Notes under the pieces: generated by a model
Told to the model about the DNA's origin: nothing
Database searches by the model: none
The model's input: the letters and a program-made list of their open reading frames with translations, nothing else
IMG/VR virus record: IMGVR_UViG_3300003321_000572
Span: 1-44,740 of that record
From: a virus
Strand: one strand, 5' to 3'
Length of the DNA: 44,740 nucleotides
Translations under genes and position numbers: made by a program
Shown here: piece by piece, positions 13,795 through 22,027 of the stretch
How positions within the stretch are numbered: the stretch's first letter is position 1
How the letters are laid out: every line of letters starts with the position of its first letter

Positions 13795-14997
13795 GTGGAT
13801 TGGATCGAGTCCTTTATGGGGTGGTCTGCGGCGCTGCCCTCGCCGGAGCAGTTCCGGCTCTGGGCGGCCATAAGCGCGGTGGCGGGGGCATTGGAGCGTC
13901 GCGTCTGGACGCAGATCATCCCGGGCCGCGATCTCTTTCCCAACCTATTCACGGTCCTCATTGCCAGCCCCGGCATCGGCAAATCCCAGGCCATAGAGCC
14001 GGTCAAGGAGCTTTGGTCGAGCGTGGAACGGCCCGGCTTCGGCCGCCTCCATGTGAGCCCCGAGGGGCTTACCAAAGCTGGCATGCTGGATGCCATCGAC
14101 GAGACCAAGCGGATGGTCATGGTAGCGAATGGCGTGGGAGTCAAGCCCATCGAGTACAACTGCATGAATGTGCCCGCCAGCGAATTTGGCGTCCTTGTCC
14201 CAGCCTACGACAATGATTTCCTCAACATATTGAACTATATCTACGATAATCCGGAGCAGCTCCGCGACAAGACCCGGACCTCCAAGAGCGTCTCCATCAA
14301 CCGACCCATGCTCAATATCCTCGCGGGTACCCAGCCGGGCTACCTCGCCAACATGCTGCCCGAGGAGGCCTGGACCATGGGCTTTATGTCCCGGGTCACT
14401 ATGATTTACGCCGGGACGAGCCCCAAGGTGCAACTCTTCGAGGGCCTCGGCCTCAATGCCCAGCATAAGGCCCAGCTTATTGCCGGGCTGATCGAAATGA
14501 CCAAGCTCTACGGCCACTTCAACTGGAGCACCACCGCGCAGAAGGAACTCCTCCGATGGTACAACTCTGGCATGGAACCGATGCCGGAGCACAGCAGGCT
14601 CCAGCACTACACTGCACGAAGGCTCATCACATTCACCAAGCTCTGCACCATTTCCGCCGCCTCCCGAGGCCGAGACTACATAATCGAACTGGAGGACCTC
14701 ACCCGCGCGAAGGACTGGCTCTTGCCGGCTGAGGCCCTCATGCCGGACGTTTTCCGGGAGATGCTCAAGCGTTCCGACGCAGAGATCATTCAGGAACTCC
14801 ATCATTTCCTCTGGAGCTATTGGCTCAAGAAGAAAGAGCCCTTCCATGAGAGCAAGCTCATAAGCTTCATTGCAACCCGGGCGCCCAGCGAGAAAGTCCT
14901 ACGAATACTGGATATTGCCGAGCGGACGCAGACCATCGAATGCGTGGCGCCCAAAATGTGGCAGCCCCGGCCCAAGGCCGGGCACGGATTGGAGTAG
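13795..14997 (+). CDS. DUF3987-like P-loop ATPase (helicase/primase-helicase type)
   Basis: 400 residues from GTG 13795, preferred because the WIESF...SPEQFRLWAAISAVAGALERRVW opening is typical of the family; the Shine-Dalgarno is weak. Walker A ASPGIGKSQ at 57-65; LNILAGTQPGYLANMLPEEAWTMGFMSRVTMIYA (about 170-205) matches the conserved ATPase core of DUF3987 primase-helicase proteins. No primase domain is present. It most likely serves as the replicative helicase beside the polymerase. A C-terminal helical domain (about 300-400) may mediate loading. Confidence 0.7.
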   Translation: MDWIESFMGWSAALPSPEQFRLWAAISAVAGALERRVWTQIIPGRDLFPNLFTVLIASPGIGKSQAIEPVKELWSSVERPGFGRLHVSPEGLTKAGMLDAIDETKRMVMVANGVGVKPIEYNCMNVPASEFGVLVPAYDNDFLNILNYIYDNPEQLRDKTRTSKSVSINRPMLNILAGTQPGYLANMLPEEAWTMGFMSRVTMIYAGTSPKVQLFEGLGLNAQHKAQLIAGLIEMTKLYGHFNWSTTAQKELLRWYNSGMEPMPEHSRLQHYTARRLITFTKLCTISAASRGRDYIIELEDLTRAKDWLLPAEALMPDVFREMLKRSDAEIIQELHHFLWSYWLKKKEPFHESKLISFIATRAPSEKVLRILDIAERTQTIECVAPKMWQPRPKAGHGLE

Positions 14998-15008
14998 GAG
15001 AGAAGTAG

Positions 15009-15302
15009 ATGGAGAGCAAGATCAACCGCCCGAGCCACTATGGCTCCGGCCTTCAGCCCTGGGACCTGATGGTAGACCAGGACATTGCCATACCATTCGC
15101 TGTCGGCAACATCATCAAATATGTCTGCCGATTCCGTGCGAAGAACGGCCTGGAGGACCTTCGCAAAGCACAATGGTACATGAATAAACTCGTGGAGCTT
15201 GCTGAAAATGAGGAAGCCGCAGCACTACGTCACGACGCGGGAAATCCGGGAGATGCAAGATCTTCGGCGAGCGGGAGTCCAGCTTCCAGCCATAGCGGCT
15301 GA
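15009..15302 (+). CDS. DUF3310-family protein
   Basis: 97 residues behind GGAGTAGGAGAG. The SKINRPSHYG opening, PWDLMVDQDIAIPFAVGNIIKYVCRF, and KNGLEDLRKAQWYMNKLVE are the DUF3310 signature, a short helical domain common in phages and sometimes linked to nucleotide kinases. The last 30 residues are low-complexity and overlap the next gene out of frame by 95 bases. Confidence 0.85.
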   Translation: MESKINRPSHYGSGLQPWDLMVDQDIAIPFAVGNIIKYVCRFRAKNGLEDLRKAQWYMNKLVELAENEEAAALRHDAGNPGDARSSASGSPASSHSG

Positions 15303-15576
15303 GTTTGACGTAAGCTTCCAGACCGCCAAACGCTACACGAAGGGCTGTGCGCCCGAGTCCCAATCCGCGCGTATCCGGCGGATGGCAGCAAAACTAACGC
15401 CAGCCCAGATAACTGCTCGGACTGGCGTTAAGCTGGAGGAAGTCTGCCGCGTTCTACGGCGTGCCCGGAACGGGCGGAAAAGCAGAGCCCGGAGGCCATC
15501 TTTCGACGCGAAAAGTGGCCCTGAGTCTACTTCGTCGCCGTCACCGCCGGAGGTGCTACCTCGTACTCCGGACTGA
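15208..15576 (+). CDS. helix-turn-helix protein
   Basis: 122 residues from ATG 15208 (GGAG 11 bases upstream; a TTG lies three codons earlier). Residues 8-45 (TTREIREMQDLRRAG, IAAEFDVSFQTAKRYTKG) are a resolvase/Hin-type helix-turn-helix; a second HTH-like segment is LTPAQITARTGVKLEEVCRVLRRA. The C-terminal 35 residues are disordered and are encoded across the 15494-15520 hairpin. It overlaps DUF3310 by 95 bases and the convergent lipoprotein gene by 50. Possibly a late-switch regulator, by position. Confidence 0.65.
   Translation: MRKPQHYVTTREIREMQDLRRAGVQLPAIAAEFDVSFQTAKRYTKGCAPESQSARIRRMAAKLTPAQITARTGVKLEEVCRVLRRARNGRKSRARRPSFDAKSGPESTSSPSPPEVLPRTPD
15494..15520. terminator. hairpin at the convergent end of both transcription units (variant of the 18-mer hairpin)
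   Basis: GGCCATCTTTCG-ACG-CGAAAAGTGGCC forms twelve paired positions with one mismatch and one wobble. It begins seven bases beyond the stop of the minus-strand lipoprotein gene (15527) and lies near the end of the plus-strand HTH gene. No adjoining T-run; a boundary or RNA-processing signal is as likely as a classic terminator. Confidence 0.5.
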
Positions 15577-15850
15577 GACTGCCGCAGGCCGCGACAAACA
15601 CGGCATGGGCCTTGTCATCGGCATCCAGCGCGGCCTCGCCGGCCCCGACCGCCGTGAGCGCTCCACGCACAAGTGCATGCTGGAGTGCGCTATTGGCACA
15701 GTCGGTCGCCGAGACGCTGGCTGCCGTGTTGAGCACCGTCAATGCGGTACCGCCGACTCCGGCGCCACCCGCAGCGGTTGCCAGCGGCCCCAACGAGCTG
15801 CAGGCCGCAAGCGGCCCCAGCAGAATGAATGCCGCAAACATCTTCCTCAT
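15527..15850 (-). CDS. small lipoprotein (possible outer spanin)
   Basis: 107 residues. The start MRKMFAAFILLGPLAAC contains a type II signal peptide with lipobox LAAC (Cys17). The mature part is Ala/Gly-rich, with one cysteine in SATDCANS and a second in AACGS. It is the last gene of the late unit and follows a holin-like and an endolysin-like gene with four-base overlaps, so an outer-membrane spanin or other envelope role in lysis is plausible. No sequence-level family match is claimed. Confidence 0.6.
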   Translation of the reverse strand: MRKMFAAFILLGPLAACSSLGPLATAAGGAGVGGTALTVLNTAASVSATDCANSALQHALVRGALTAVGAGEAALDADDKAHAVFVAACGSLSPEYEVAPPAVTATK

Positions 15851-16143
15851 GGCTTTGCCTCCTCAGCTTTCGCCGCAGCGCGCTGCTCCGGCGTCCAGGG
15901 TTCCCGCTTGGCGAGCTTGCAGGCCCGCGCCTCCTGCATCGCCAGCAGCCATTGGCCTGCGGCCGCAAGGCTCTTGAGCAGCGCATGTCCGAGCATGGTA
16001 ATGGCGCCGACCAGCGCCGCCGTTGTCGGCTCGTCCAGCTGATGGCCCTGAGACTTGAGCCATGCGGCGAGCAACACCGCGAGACATGACGACATGCCAG
16101 TGACACTGACGCCGACTGCAGCCGTTGGCGCTTGCGGGTTCAT
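15847..16143 (-). CDS. putative holin
   Basis: 98 residues. Two hydrophobic stretches (VGVSVTGMSSCLAVLLAAWL about 10-29, and TTAALVGAITMLGHALLKSLAAAGQWLL about 40-67) separated by a short polar loop, then a charged Lys/Glu-rich tail. This topology is typical of small class II holins. Starts in the stop of the endolysin-like gene (ATGA) and ends in the start of the lipoprotein gene. Confidence 0.6.
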   Translation of the reverse strand: MNPQAPTAAVGVSVTGMSSCLAVLLAAWLKSQGHQLDEPTTAALVGAITMLGHALLKSLAAAGQWLLAMQEARACKLAKREPWTPEQRAAAKAEEAKP

Positions 16144-16598
16144 TTCACTTTCTCCAGCTTGATCCCATCCCAGATGTCAGAGTCCTTCCAGACGTCTCTG
16201 CCAGCCTCTAGCCGACTCATCGCCCGCATCAGCCCAAACGCAATGCCGTCATCAGCAAAGTTGAGCTGCTGGTACTTGGGATAGCCTGTGCGGGAGGATA
16301 CAAACTGGATATAGGACTCCGGCTTATTTCCGTCCTTCGCGGGGGCGAAGCCGGGATAGAGGACTTTCCCGGTGGAGTCGGTTTTCCCCGCAATCAGTTC
16401 CACAATGGTCTGTACCCCATGCAGCAGCTGGACGTTCCGAAGCAACCGTCGAAACGCTCGGAATCCGTGCGGAGCGTCGCAGAACGCCAGATAGGGCCAC
16501 TCCAGCGGCGCGTCGATCTGGCCTTCCCAATGGGTCTTACCATCGGATTCCAGATTGCCCGGATTGTTGTTCCGGACGCTGCGCGGCAGCTTACTCAT
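16140..16598 (-). CDS. endolysin/virion peptidoglycan protein with RNNNPGN motif
   Basis: 152 residues from ATG 16598 (four-base overlap with the gene upstream; an earlier in-frame start at 16625 is less likely). VRNNNPGNLE near the N-terminus, W..Q at HWEGQI, AFCDAPHGFRAFRRLL, then DGNKPESYIQFVSSRTGY are hallmarks of a family of phage structural/lytic proteins with a lysozyme-like fold. Next to the holin-like gene it is best read as the cell-wall hydrolase. The catalytic residue is not identified with confidence. Confidence 0.65.
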   Translation of the reverse strand: MSKLPRSVRNNNPGNLESDGKTHWEGQIDAPLEWPYLAFCDAPHGFRAFRRLLRNVQLLHGVQTIVELIAGKTDSTGKVLYPGFAPAKDGNKPESYIQFVSSRTGYPKYQQLNFADDGIAFGLMRAMSRLEAGRDVWKDSDIWDGIKLEKVK

Positions 16599-17041
16599 GC
16601 GATGACCACTGGCGTCGCGGGCCAATCCGCTGGGGTACCCGCCAGCTTCAACTGCAGTGCGGCGTTCACATTATAGACATAGTTCATCACCGCCCTGGCG
16701 AATGCCTTGAAGTGATCCGCGTCGAACTCATGCGGGGTACTGTCCACATCCCCGTAGCCCAACGTGGGCGCATCGTTGGGCGGGAAGCCAAAGCCCAGCG
16801 CCAGGGCAGTTGCGATGCCGGTGATGTTGGCGCGGGCCTCCAGTCCAATATCATAGGTTCCATTGAGCGCAGGCGTCCCTGTGGACTCAACGGCCAGCGT
16901 CAGCAGTCGCGAAGCGGCGTCCTCTCGAATTACCCGAAGGGTCTCTGCTGTCGCAAAGCTTGCCTCCTCCGTGTCTCGTGCAGCCTCTTCCTCCGGCGTG
17001 AATGGCACCGGGCCACGCACAGTCTGATGGAACCTGGTCAT
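16595..17041 (-). CDS. DUF4376-like tail-associated protein
   Basis: 148 residues from ATG 17041, which lies in the stop of the tail-fibre gene. The C-terminal half (DADHFKAFARAVMNYVYNVNAAL) fits the DUF4376 pattern of phage proteins encoded behind tail fibres, often called tail fibre assembly or chaperone proteins. The helical N-terminal part holds EEEAARDTEEASFATAE. Confidence 0.6.
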   Translation of the reverse strand: MTRFHQTVRGPVPFTPEEEAARDTEEASFATAETLRVIREDAASRLLTLAVESTGTPALNGTYDIGLEARANITGIATALALGFGFPPNDAPTLGYGDVDSTPHEFDADHFKAFARAVMNYVYNVNAALQLKLAGTPADWPATPVVIA

Positions 17042-18108
17042 GGGATACCCCATAGTTCAAAGACACCAAAGTTAATCGCGCCAGAAGATGCTGAGAGCCG
17101 AATGCCATCAATAGTGCTGGCAACCGTCCACATACCTGAACCGATTACATCAACTCCGATAGTCGAGCCGTTGATCGTCGAACCGTGGTGGCGCACACAG
17201 ACGTAGGCCGTGGGTGCCTCCTGAACAGCAGAGATGGTCGCCACTCCGTGCGAGCCCTCCCCGGTATTATTGCCCATTGCGGCGCTAATGCCCCAAGAGC
17301 TATCTGCAGCACTAGAGTAGTATGCTTGAACTGGACTAGCCTCCATCGTTACTTCAGTGTTGACGTAGCTGTAACCAGTAGTAGAAAACACACCGGCCAC
17401 ACTAACTTGCATTCGCAGCCGTGCATTATCCGTTGCAATACTACAATCACGCCAGCGAATCTCGTAGCTATTAAAGCCCTCTGGAATGTCATCGAATGTG
17501 ATTGTACTGCCACCATTGGCAGTTATGGATTGCAAGAGCTGTGGACCGAGGCCCAGCGAAGGATTGATTACTTCTACATTCGTTCCATCCGTGAGGCAGA
17601 AGTATGGTCTCCCCGCCAGTATGTCTCCCTCACTCAGATCAAAAACCTGCCCGCCAAGGACTTTGTAGAGTTGGACAACTCCGAGGCCATCTACGTTGAT
17701 AGTTGAAGCGCCAGTATTTGAGTTAGCTGTGGTGAAAGTAAAGCACTGCCGAGCAGCATAGGAGCTTAACGCTGGAACCAGCGTCACGGTGTAGGCATCG
17801 GCGCTGCCGCCGGCTGCGGCCCCCGGCACGGTCTGCTCGATCTCGCCGGTCACCTCGTCCCAGATCTGCACGTCATCGGCATCGGTGACAACTTGCCGAT
17901 AGAGTCCACTGCCCCATGCTACGCAGCGTCCCAGGTCGTCCAGATCAATCGGGTTGGTGTTCTGGACCGCCATGCCCTGGTCTTGCCAGGTAGTCTTATG
18001 GGTGTCCGTGCCCGGGATGAAGTACTCTACATGGCCGAGCGCCAGCGGCTCTCCGTCGTTCCCGAAGAACTGCTGCATGCCATTCGGCAGGAGTCTCGGT
18101 CCAGCCAT
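17038..18108 (-). CDS. tail fibre/tailspike-type protein with P22-like head-binding N-terminus
   Basis: 356 residues. The N-terminal 80 residues (QFFGNDGEPLALGHVEYFIPGT, KTTWQD, NPIDLDDLGRCVAWGSGLYRQVV, DEVTGEIE) match the particle-binding domain of podoviral tail fibres and spikes. The middle (about 105-185) is a beta-rich stalk (FTTANSNTGASTINVDGLG). The C-terminal 160 residues look like a beta-sandwich receptor-binding head, and the DNA there is A/T-richer, as in exchangeable host-range tips. Confidence 0.75.
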   Translation of the reverse strand: MAGPRLLPNGMQQFFGNDGEPLALGHVEYFIPGTDTHKTTWQDQGMAVQNTNPIDLDDLGRCVAWGSGLYRQVVTDADDVQIWDEVTGEIEQTVPGAAAGGSADAYTVTLVPALSSYAARQCFTFTTANSNTGASTINVDGLGVVQLYKVLGGQVFDLSEGDILAGRPYFCLTDGTNVEVINPSLGLGPQLLQSITANGGSTITFDDIPEGFNSYEIRWRDCSIATDNARLRMQVSVAGVFSTTGYSYVNTEVTMEASPVQAYYSSAADSSWGISAAMGNNTGEGSHGVATISAVQEAPTAYVCVRHHGSTINGSTIGVDVIGSGMWTVASTIDGIRLSASSGAINFGVFELWGIP

Positions 18109-20297
18109 CAGAAGCCTACTCCTGCATTAGCGAGGCGTTCTGGAATTGAACTCCTCGACAGTAGTTGGTTGGCAACGCTACGCGCCGCTCGGGCGGCCTG
18201 CTCGCTCGGACCATGTGCGGGGTTGAGTACGCTCCGCGTTAGCGCCAGCCCGGTCAGCGGGCTGTTGAGCATCCTGCTTGCCACGTAGCCAGCTGCCAGC
18301 AGACTCGTAGCCGCCGCCGTGTTCCGCGCCAGGAGATCCGGCGAGACGTACTGCAGGCCGCCGAGTATGCCCAGGCCCAACAGCGGCGCCACCGCGGACT
18401 TAGTGCGAGCCGCGCTGGCGCCCTCAATACTCGGCAGCAACTCGTTTGCCCCGGCGGCCAGCGCTCCATGCTGTCCCGCCTGCGCCGTGCTGCCGTAGCT
18501 CCGCGCAAGCGTACCAGCCAGCAGCTTGGGATCAATGAGCCCATTGCCATCGTTGATGATCCGCCCAACAGCAATGCCACGCCGATATTGATCACGGGCC
18601 GCGTTGTACGCTGCGAGTTCCGCCGGCGGCAGAATCCGGCCAAAGGCTTCCTCGACTGCGTTCCGCAGCTCCTGCGCGTAGGGCGCAATCGGTGAGTCTC
18701 GCCGGATGGCCCGATTGAGGTCGGAGCCATAGCCAACAATGTTCCTATACTGCTCACCGGAAATCCCACCCGTGACCATTTCATCGAACAGGTCATGGAT
18801 ACGGCGGAGCATCGGATTGCGCTCGCTATCCGGAATGATCTCGGACGTGACCCGCTGCTCCAGCGCCCCGAGCCTATTCAGCAGCGCTTGGTCCGTGCCG
18901 GGGATAATTCGGCCGTTGGCAAAGCTTTCGATGTGGCGTCCGACTCGATCCAGATGCGGATCGAGCACCCGCGACGTGATACGGTCCCCGGGAAGGCCCA
19001 ATGTCCGCGCCACATGGGCGGTGAGCTGTTGGATCTGATTGAGTGAGTCCACCCCATAGACCCGTTCCATCAGCTTCGCCATGGGCGAGCCGCCCTTGAA
19101 CTGCGACGGGTACACGTCCACGCCGGCATTCAGCAGCGCATTGGCGCCCTCGGCCTCCACAGGGCTGACTACGCTCCCACCGCCGAAACGTCGCCAGGGC
19201 GCCTGCAGCACTCGGCCCGCCGCCGTGGTGCCAACGCCAGCCGCCGCTCCGATGCCAATATCCTCGCCCAATGGGCGATCCGACAGTCCGCTCTGGATGA
19301 GCCCGATGAGGCCGCCCTGCGAAGCCGCGTTGCCGAGTCGGCTGGTGATGCCGGCCCCCGCGAAGGGCGCCCCGCCGCCAGTCAATGCCAGCGCTCCCAT
19401 GGTCGCGGGAGTCGCGCTCAGCGTTTCCTCCACCCCAGACTGGAGCGGATTGGCCTTGTTAAAGGTCTCCCGCTGGCCGGCATAGTAGCTCACCGCCTGC
19501 GGATAGATGTCGGAGAAATTCTGGCGGAACAGCTGGACTAGGCTCGGAGCATCCTTCTGCCCGCGGGTTGCTTTCCAGTCCTCGTAGGTCTGTCGTAGGG
19601 TCGCCCCGGCGGCTTCCAGCGGAACACCAGCACCGAGCAACGCCGCATTGGCGTTCCGCTCGAACGCAGTCCACTTGGGATCATTCTTCAGACGCTCGCC
19701 GGCCGGATTGGGCCAGCCGAAGTTTTCCATCTCCTGGTAGACCATGCCTGGATAGGCGTTGGTGACTTTGCCCCAATTCTTCGTATCCGTGCCGCCGTGG
19801 TAGGCGCGGAGCGCCTTGTCGAAATCCCCTCCGTACCGCTTGACGTTTTCCGCCATGAGCCGTGCCTGGGCGTCAATGGACGCCACCGGGTCCATAGGAT
19901 CAACGCCCAGCGCCTCGGCGGTCTCTGGCATCAGTTGGGCGATACCCTTGGCGCGGCGGGGCTCGGCCCCCGGTCGTGGCGGCGTTCCCGGCAAATCCCC
20001 CACAATGGCGCCAAGCGCCTCCGGGTTGAATTTGCTCTCAGTGTAGCCCTGTGCAGCCAAGAGCCGGGCAAAGAGCTTCGGGTCCATGCCCTCGGGGGCG
20101 TGCTTGCGGGCGGCCCGGTCATATTCCTCGCCATAGTCCCCCGGCAGTACGGAGAGCCCCAAATGCTTCTGCACATCCGCCTGGGACAAGCCCTTCGAGA
20201 GCACCGACTCCAGATCGCCCCGCTCCAGCAGAGCATTCCAGATCTCAGTATCCGTGAGCCGCTCCTGCAGCCTCGGGATGCGTTCTGCGAGTTCCAT
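18108..20297 (-). CDS. internal virion protein with lytic transglycosylase (SLT) domain
   Basis: 729 residues. Residues about 75-170 form an SLT domain: catalytic E87 in GYTESKFNPEA, GIAQLMP (118-124), ARLMAENVKRYGGDFDKALRAYHGG. The remainder is long, helical and Ala/Gly-rich, with possible membrane-active stretches (ALALTGGGAPFAGAGI; AAVLGLGILGGL-like). Equivalent to ejection proteins such as P22 gp16 or T7 gp16, which enter the periplasm and help DNA cross the cell wall. It overlaps the upstream gene by one base. Confidence 0.8.
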   Translation of the reverse strand: MELAERIPRLQERLTDTEIWNALLERGDLESVLSKGLSQADVQKHLGLSVLPGDYGEEYDRAARKHAPEGMDPKLFARLLAAQGYTESKFNPEALGAIVGDLPGTPPRPGAEPRRAKGIAQLMPETAEALGVDPMDPVASIDAQARLMAENVKRYGGDFDKALRAYHGGTDTKNWGKVTNAYPGMVYQEMENFGWPNPAGERLKNDPKWTAFERNANAALLGAGVPLEAAGATLRQTYEDWKATRGQKDAPSLVQLFRQNFSDIYPQAVSYYAGQRETFNKANPLQSGVEETLSATPATMGALALTGGGAPFAGAGITSRLGNAASQGGLIGLIQSGLSDRPLGEDIGIGAAAGVGTTAAGRVLQAPWRRFGGGSVVSPVEAEGANALLNAGVDVYPSQFKGGSPMAKLMERVYGVDSLNQIQQLTAHVARTLGLPGDRITSRVLDPHLDRVGRHIESFANGRIIPGTDQALLNRLGALEQRVTSEIIPDSERNPMLRRIHDLFDEMVTGGISGEQYRNIVGYGSDLNRAIRRDSPIAPYAQELRNAVEEAFGRILPPAELAAYNAARDQYRRGIAVGRIINDGNGLIDPKLLAGTLARSYGSTAQAGQHGALAAGANELLPSIEGASAARTKSAVAPLLGLGILGGLQYVSPDLLARNTAAATSLLAAGYVASRMLNSPLTGLALTRSVLNPAHGPSEQAARAARSVANQLLSRSSIPERLANAGVGF

Positions 20298-22027
20298 CAG
20301 CGTGCCGGCCCGAGTTCTTCGTCAAGGATCTGGCGAGCAGACTTCGCCACAGGGGCGCTGCTCTTGGCGCCCGCGTTGGGCTTGGCCCCAAATTTCTCCG
20401 GAGTGTAGTCGCTCAGAATCTCCTGACCGATCTCATCCATGGTGGTCCGCGGTGTATTCGCCGCCAGCCGCTGCGCAGTCTTGCTGCCGGTCTGGCTGAT
20501 GCCAGCACGCTCTAGCTGACTCTGATACCAAGCCGCAAACTGCTGCGGGGGCTTGCCGCTTTCCGCCCACATCGAGGCAAGATGCTGTTCAGCCTCCTTG
20601 AGCCCCGCACCCCACTTGATGAAGTTGAAAATCTTGCGGATGCCTTGCTCATCCATGTCTATGTTGGGGTTGGCCTTCGCCGAGAGCTGACCGAACTCCA
20701 AGTTGGTGATCTTGCCGGCGCCGAGAGAGGCTCGGATGTTCTCCACTGCCAATGTCAGCAGCTGTTTCATAGCATACTGCCCGGTAGCATAGTCTCCACC
20801 GGCGATCTTCTGGATCAAATCTTTCCCGGTCTCGGGCTTAATGATGCCTGCCTGTGCCAGTACATCGCTGAGGCCCTGGGCTTGCTGAGCGAGACCTTGC
20901 CGGGTCTCTTGCCAGCCGCCGGTACGCATCTTCGCCAGTTCCGGCTCCAGCGTGGTAATCATCCGCACGATGTCGTTGTTGTGTCCGACCTGCTTGTTGA
21001 GATCCTTCTGGTAGTCCGTAAAGGCGCCGGCCTGCTCTTCAAGCACTTTCGCGCGCTGCGGAGAAATGCCGGCTATGCCGGGCAATGCCGCACCCGGAGT
21101 TCCAGTTGCCGGCGGTGACGCCCCACCCGGTCCACGATCCGGGGGCATTCCCATGATGAGGCCATTTGGCCCCTGACCTGTAAGCACCGGAACCGCAGTC
21201 CCTCGCGGCTGCTGGATCGGCGCGCCCTCCTGCACGCCGTAGCGCGCAGCCTCCTCTGCCGTCGCGTTATGGGTGATGAGTGAGTTGGTGATGTCCGGCC
21301 CGGCGGTCTTGACCATTGCTGGTCCCGCGCTCCGAGTTCCGAATAGTGCCGACTGCAGTAGCGGCTGCACAAAGCCACCTAGGTCCTGGTTCGTAACCCG
21401 ACCCAGCACACTGTCGATATTCTTGCTCGCCACCTCGCTCCGAGCCACGTTCATCTTGAGCGTGGAGAGCATGGAACCGTAGTCCTTCGGCATCGCCGAG
21501 ATCATCTTGAGGGCCGCGTCCCGCCCCAACAGTGGCTCGCCGTCGGGACCCTCCATGCCTACGGCAGAGGTAATCCCTTGCAGCCAGGCCTTGCGGGCCT
21601 TGTCATAGATCTGCGGATCGCTGGGATCGAGTTCCTGCAGCTGCGCCAGCGTCCCGAGCGCGATACTGCCCATGGCATCGAACTGCTTTTTAGCGTTCTC
21701 CAGCCTTTTGCCGGTGGCCTCCAGTTGGGTGTTCTGGTTCTGCAGCAGCTTCGTGGCAATCTCGGGGGCCAAGAACGCCGTCCTCGGGTCCATGCTGAGC
21801 TTGAGGATGGCCCCCGGAATATCCAGCGTCCCATCGGGCCGCACACTGCTCTGCATGATCGGCCCCATGGCGGCATGGGCCTGGTTCTGCTGCTGGAACA
21901 GCTGATTCTGATTCGCCATCAGCTGGAGTTGCCCCAGCCGGGTCATCAGATCAATGGTCTGCGGCATGCCCATCTGGGCCGCCGGTTGCGGGTAGCCAGC
22001 TCCCGCTGGTGCCGGAACGTCAGCCAT
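20297..22027 (-). CDS. internal virion/DNA-ejection protein
   Basis: 576 residues, no close family recognised. Largely helical, Gln-rich near the N-terminus (LQLMANQNQLFQQQNQAHAAMG), with coiled-coil-like LEATGKRLENAKKQFDAM and later LNKQVGHNNDIVRMITTLEPELAKM. Its size, composition and position between the 375-residue and SLT proteins fit the P22 gp20/gp7/gp16 ejection set. Confidence 0.6.
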   Translation of the reverse strand: MADVPAPAGAGYPQPAAQMGMPQTIDLMTRLGQLQLMANQNQLFQQQNQAHAAMGPIMQSSVRPDGTLDIPGAILKLSMDPRTAFLAPEIATKLLQNQNTQLEATGKRLENAKKQFDAMGSIALGTLAQLQELDPSDPQIYDKARKAWLQGITSAVGMEGPDGEPLLGRDAALKMISAMPKDYGSMLSTLKMNVARSEVASKNIDSVLGRVTNQDLGGFVQPLLQSALFGTRSAGPAMVKTAGPDITNSLITHNATAEEAARYGVQEGAPIQQPRGTAVPVLTGQGPNGLIMGMPPDRGPGGASPPATGTPGAALPGIAGISPQRAKVLEEQAGAFTDYQKDLNKQVGHNNDIVRMITTLEPELAKMRTGGWQETRQGLAQQAQGLSDVLAQAGIIKPETGKDLIQKIAGGDYATGQYAMKQLLTLAVENIRASLGAGKITNLEFGQLSAKANPNIDMDEQGIRKIFNFIKWGAGLKEAEQHLASMWAESGKPPQQFAAWYQSQLERAGISQTGSKTAQRLAANTPRTTMDEIGQEILSDYTPEKFGAKPNAGAKSSAPVAKSARQILDEELGPAR

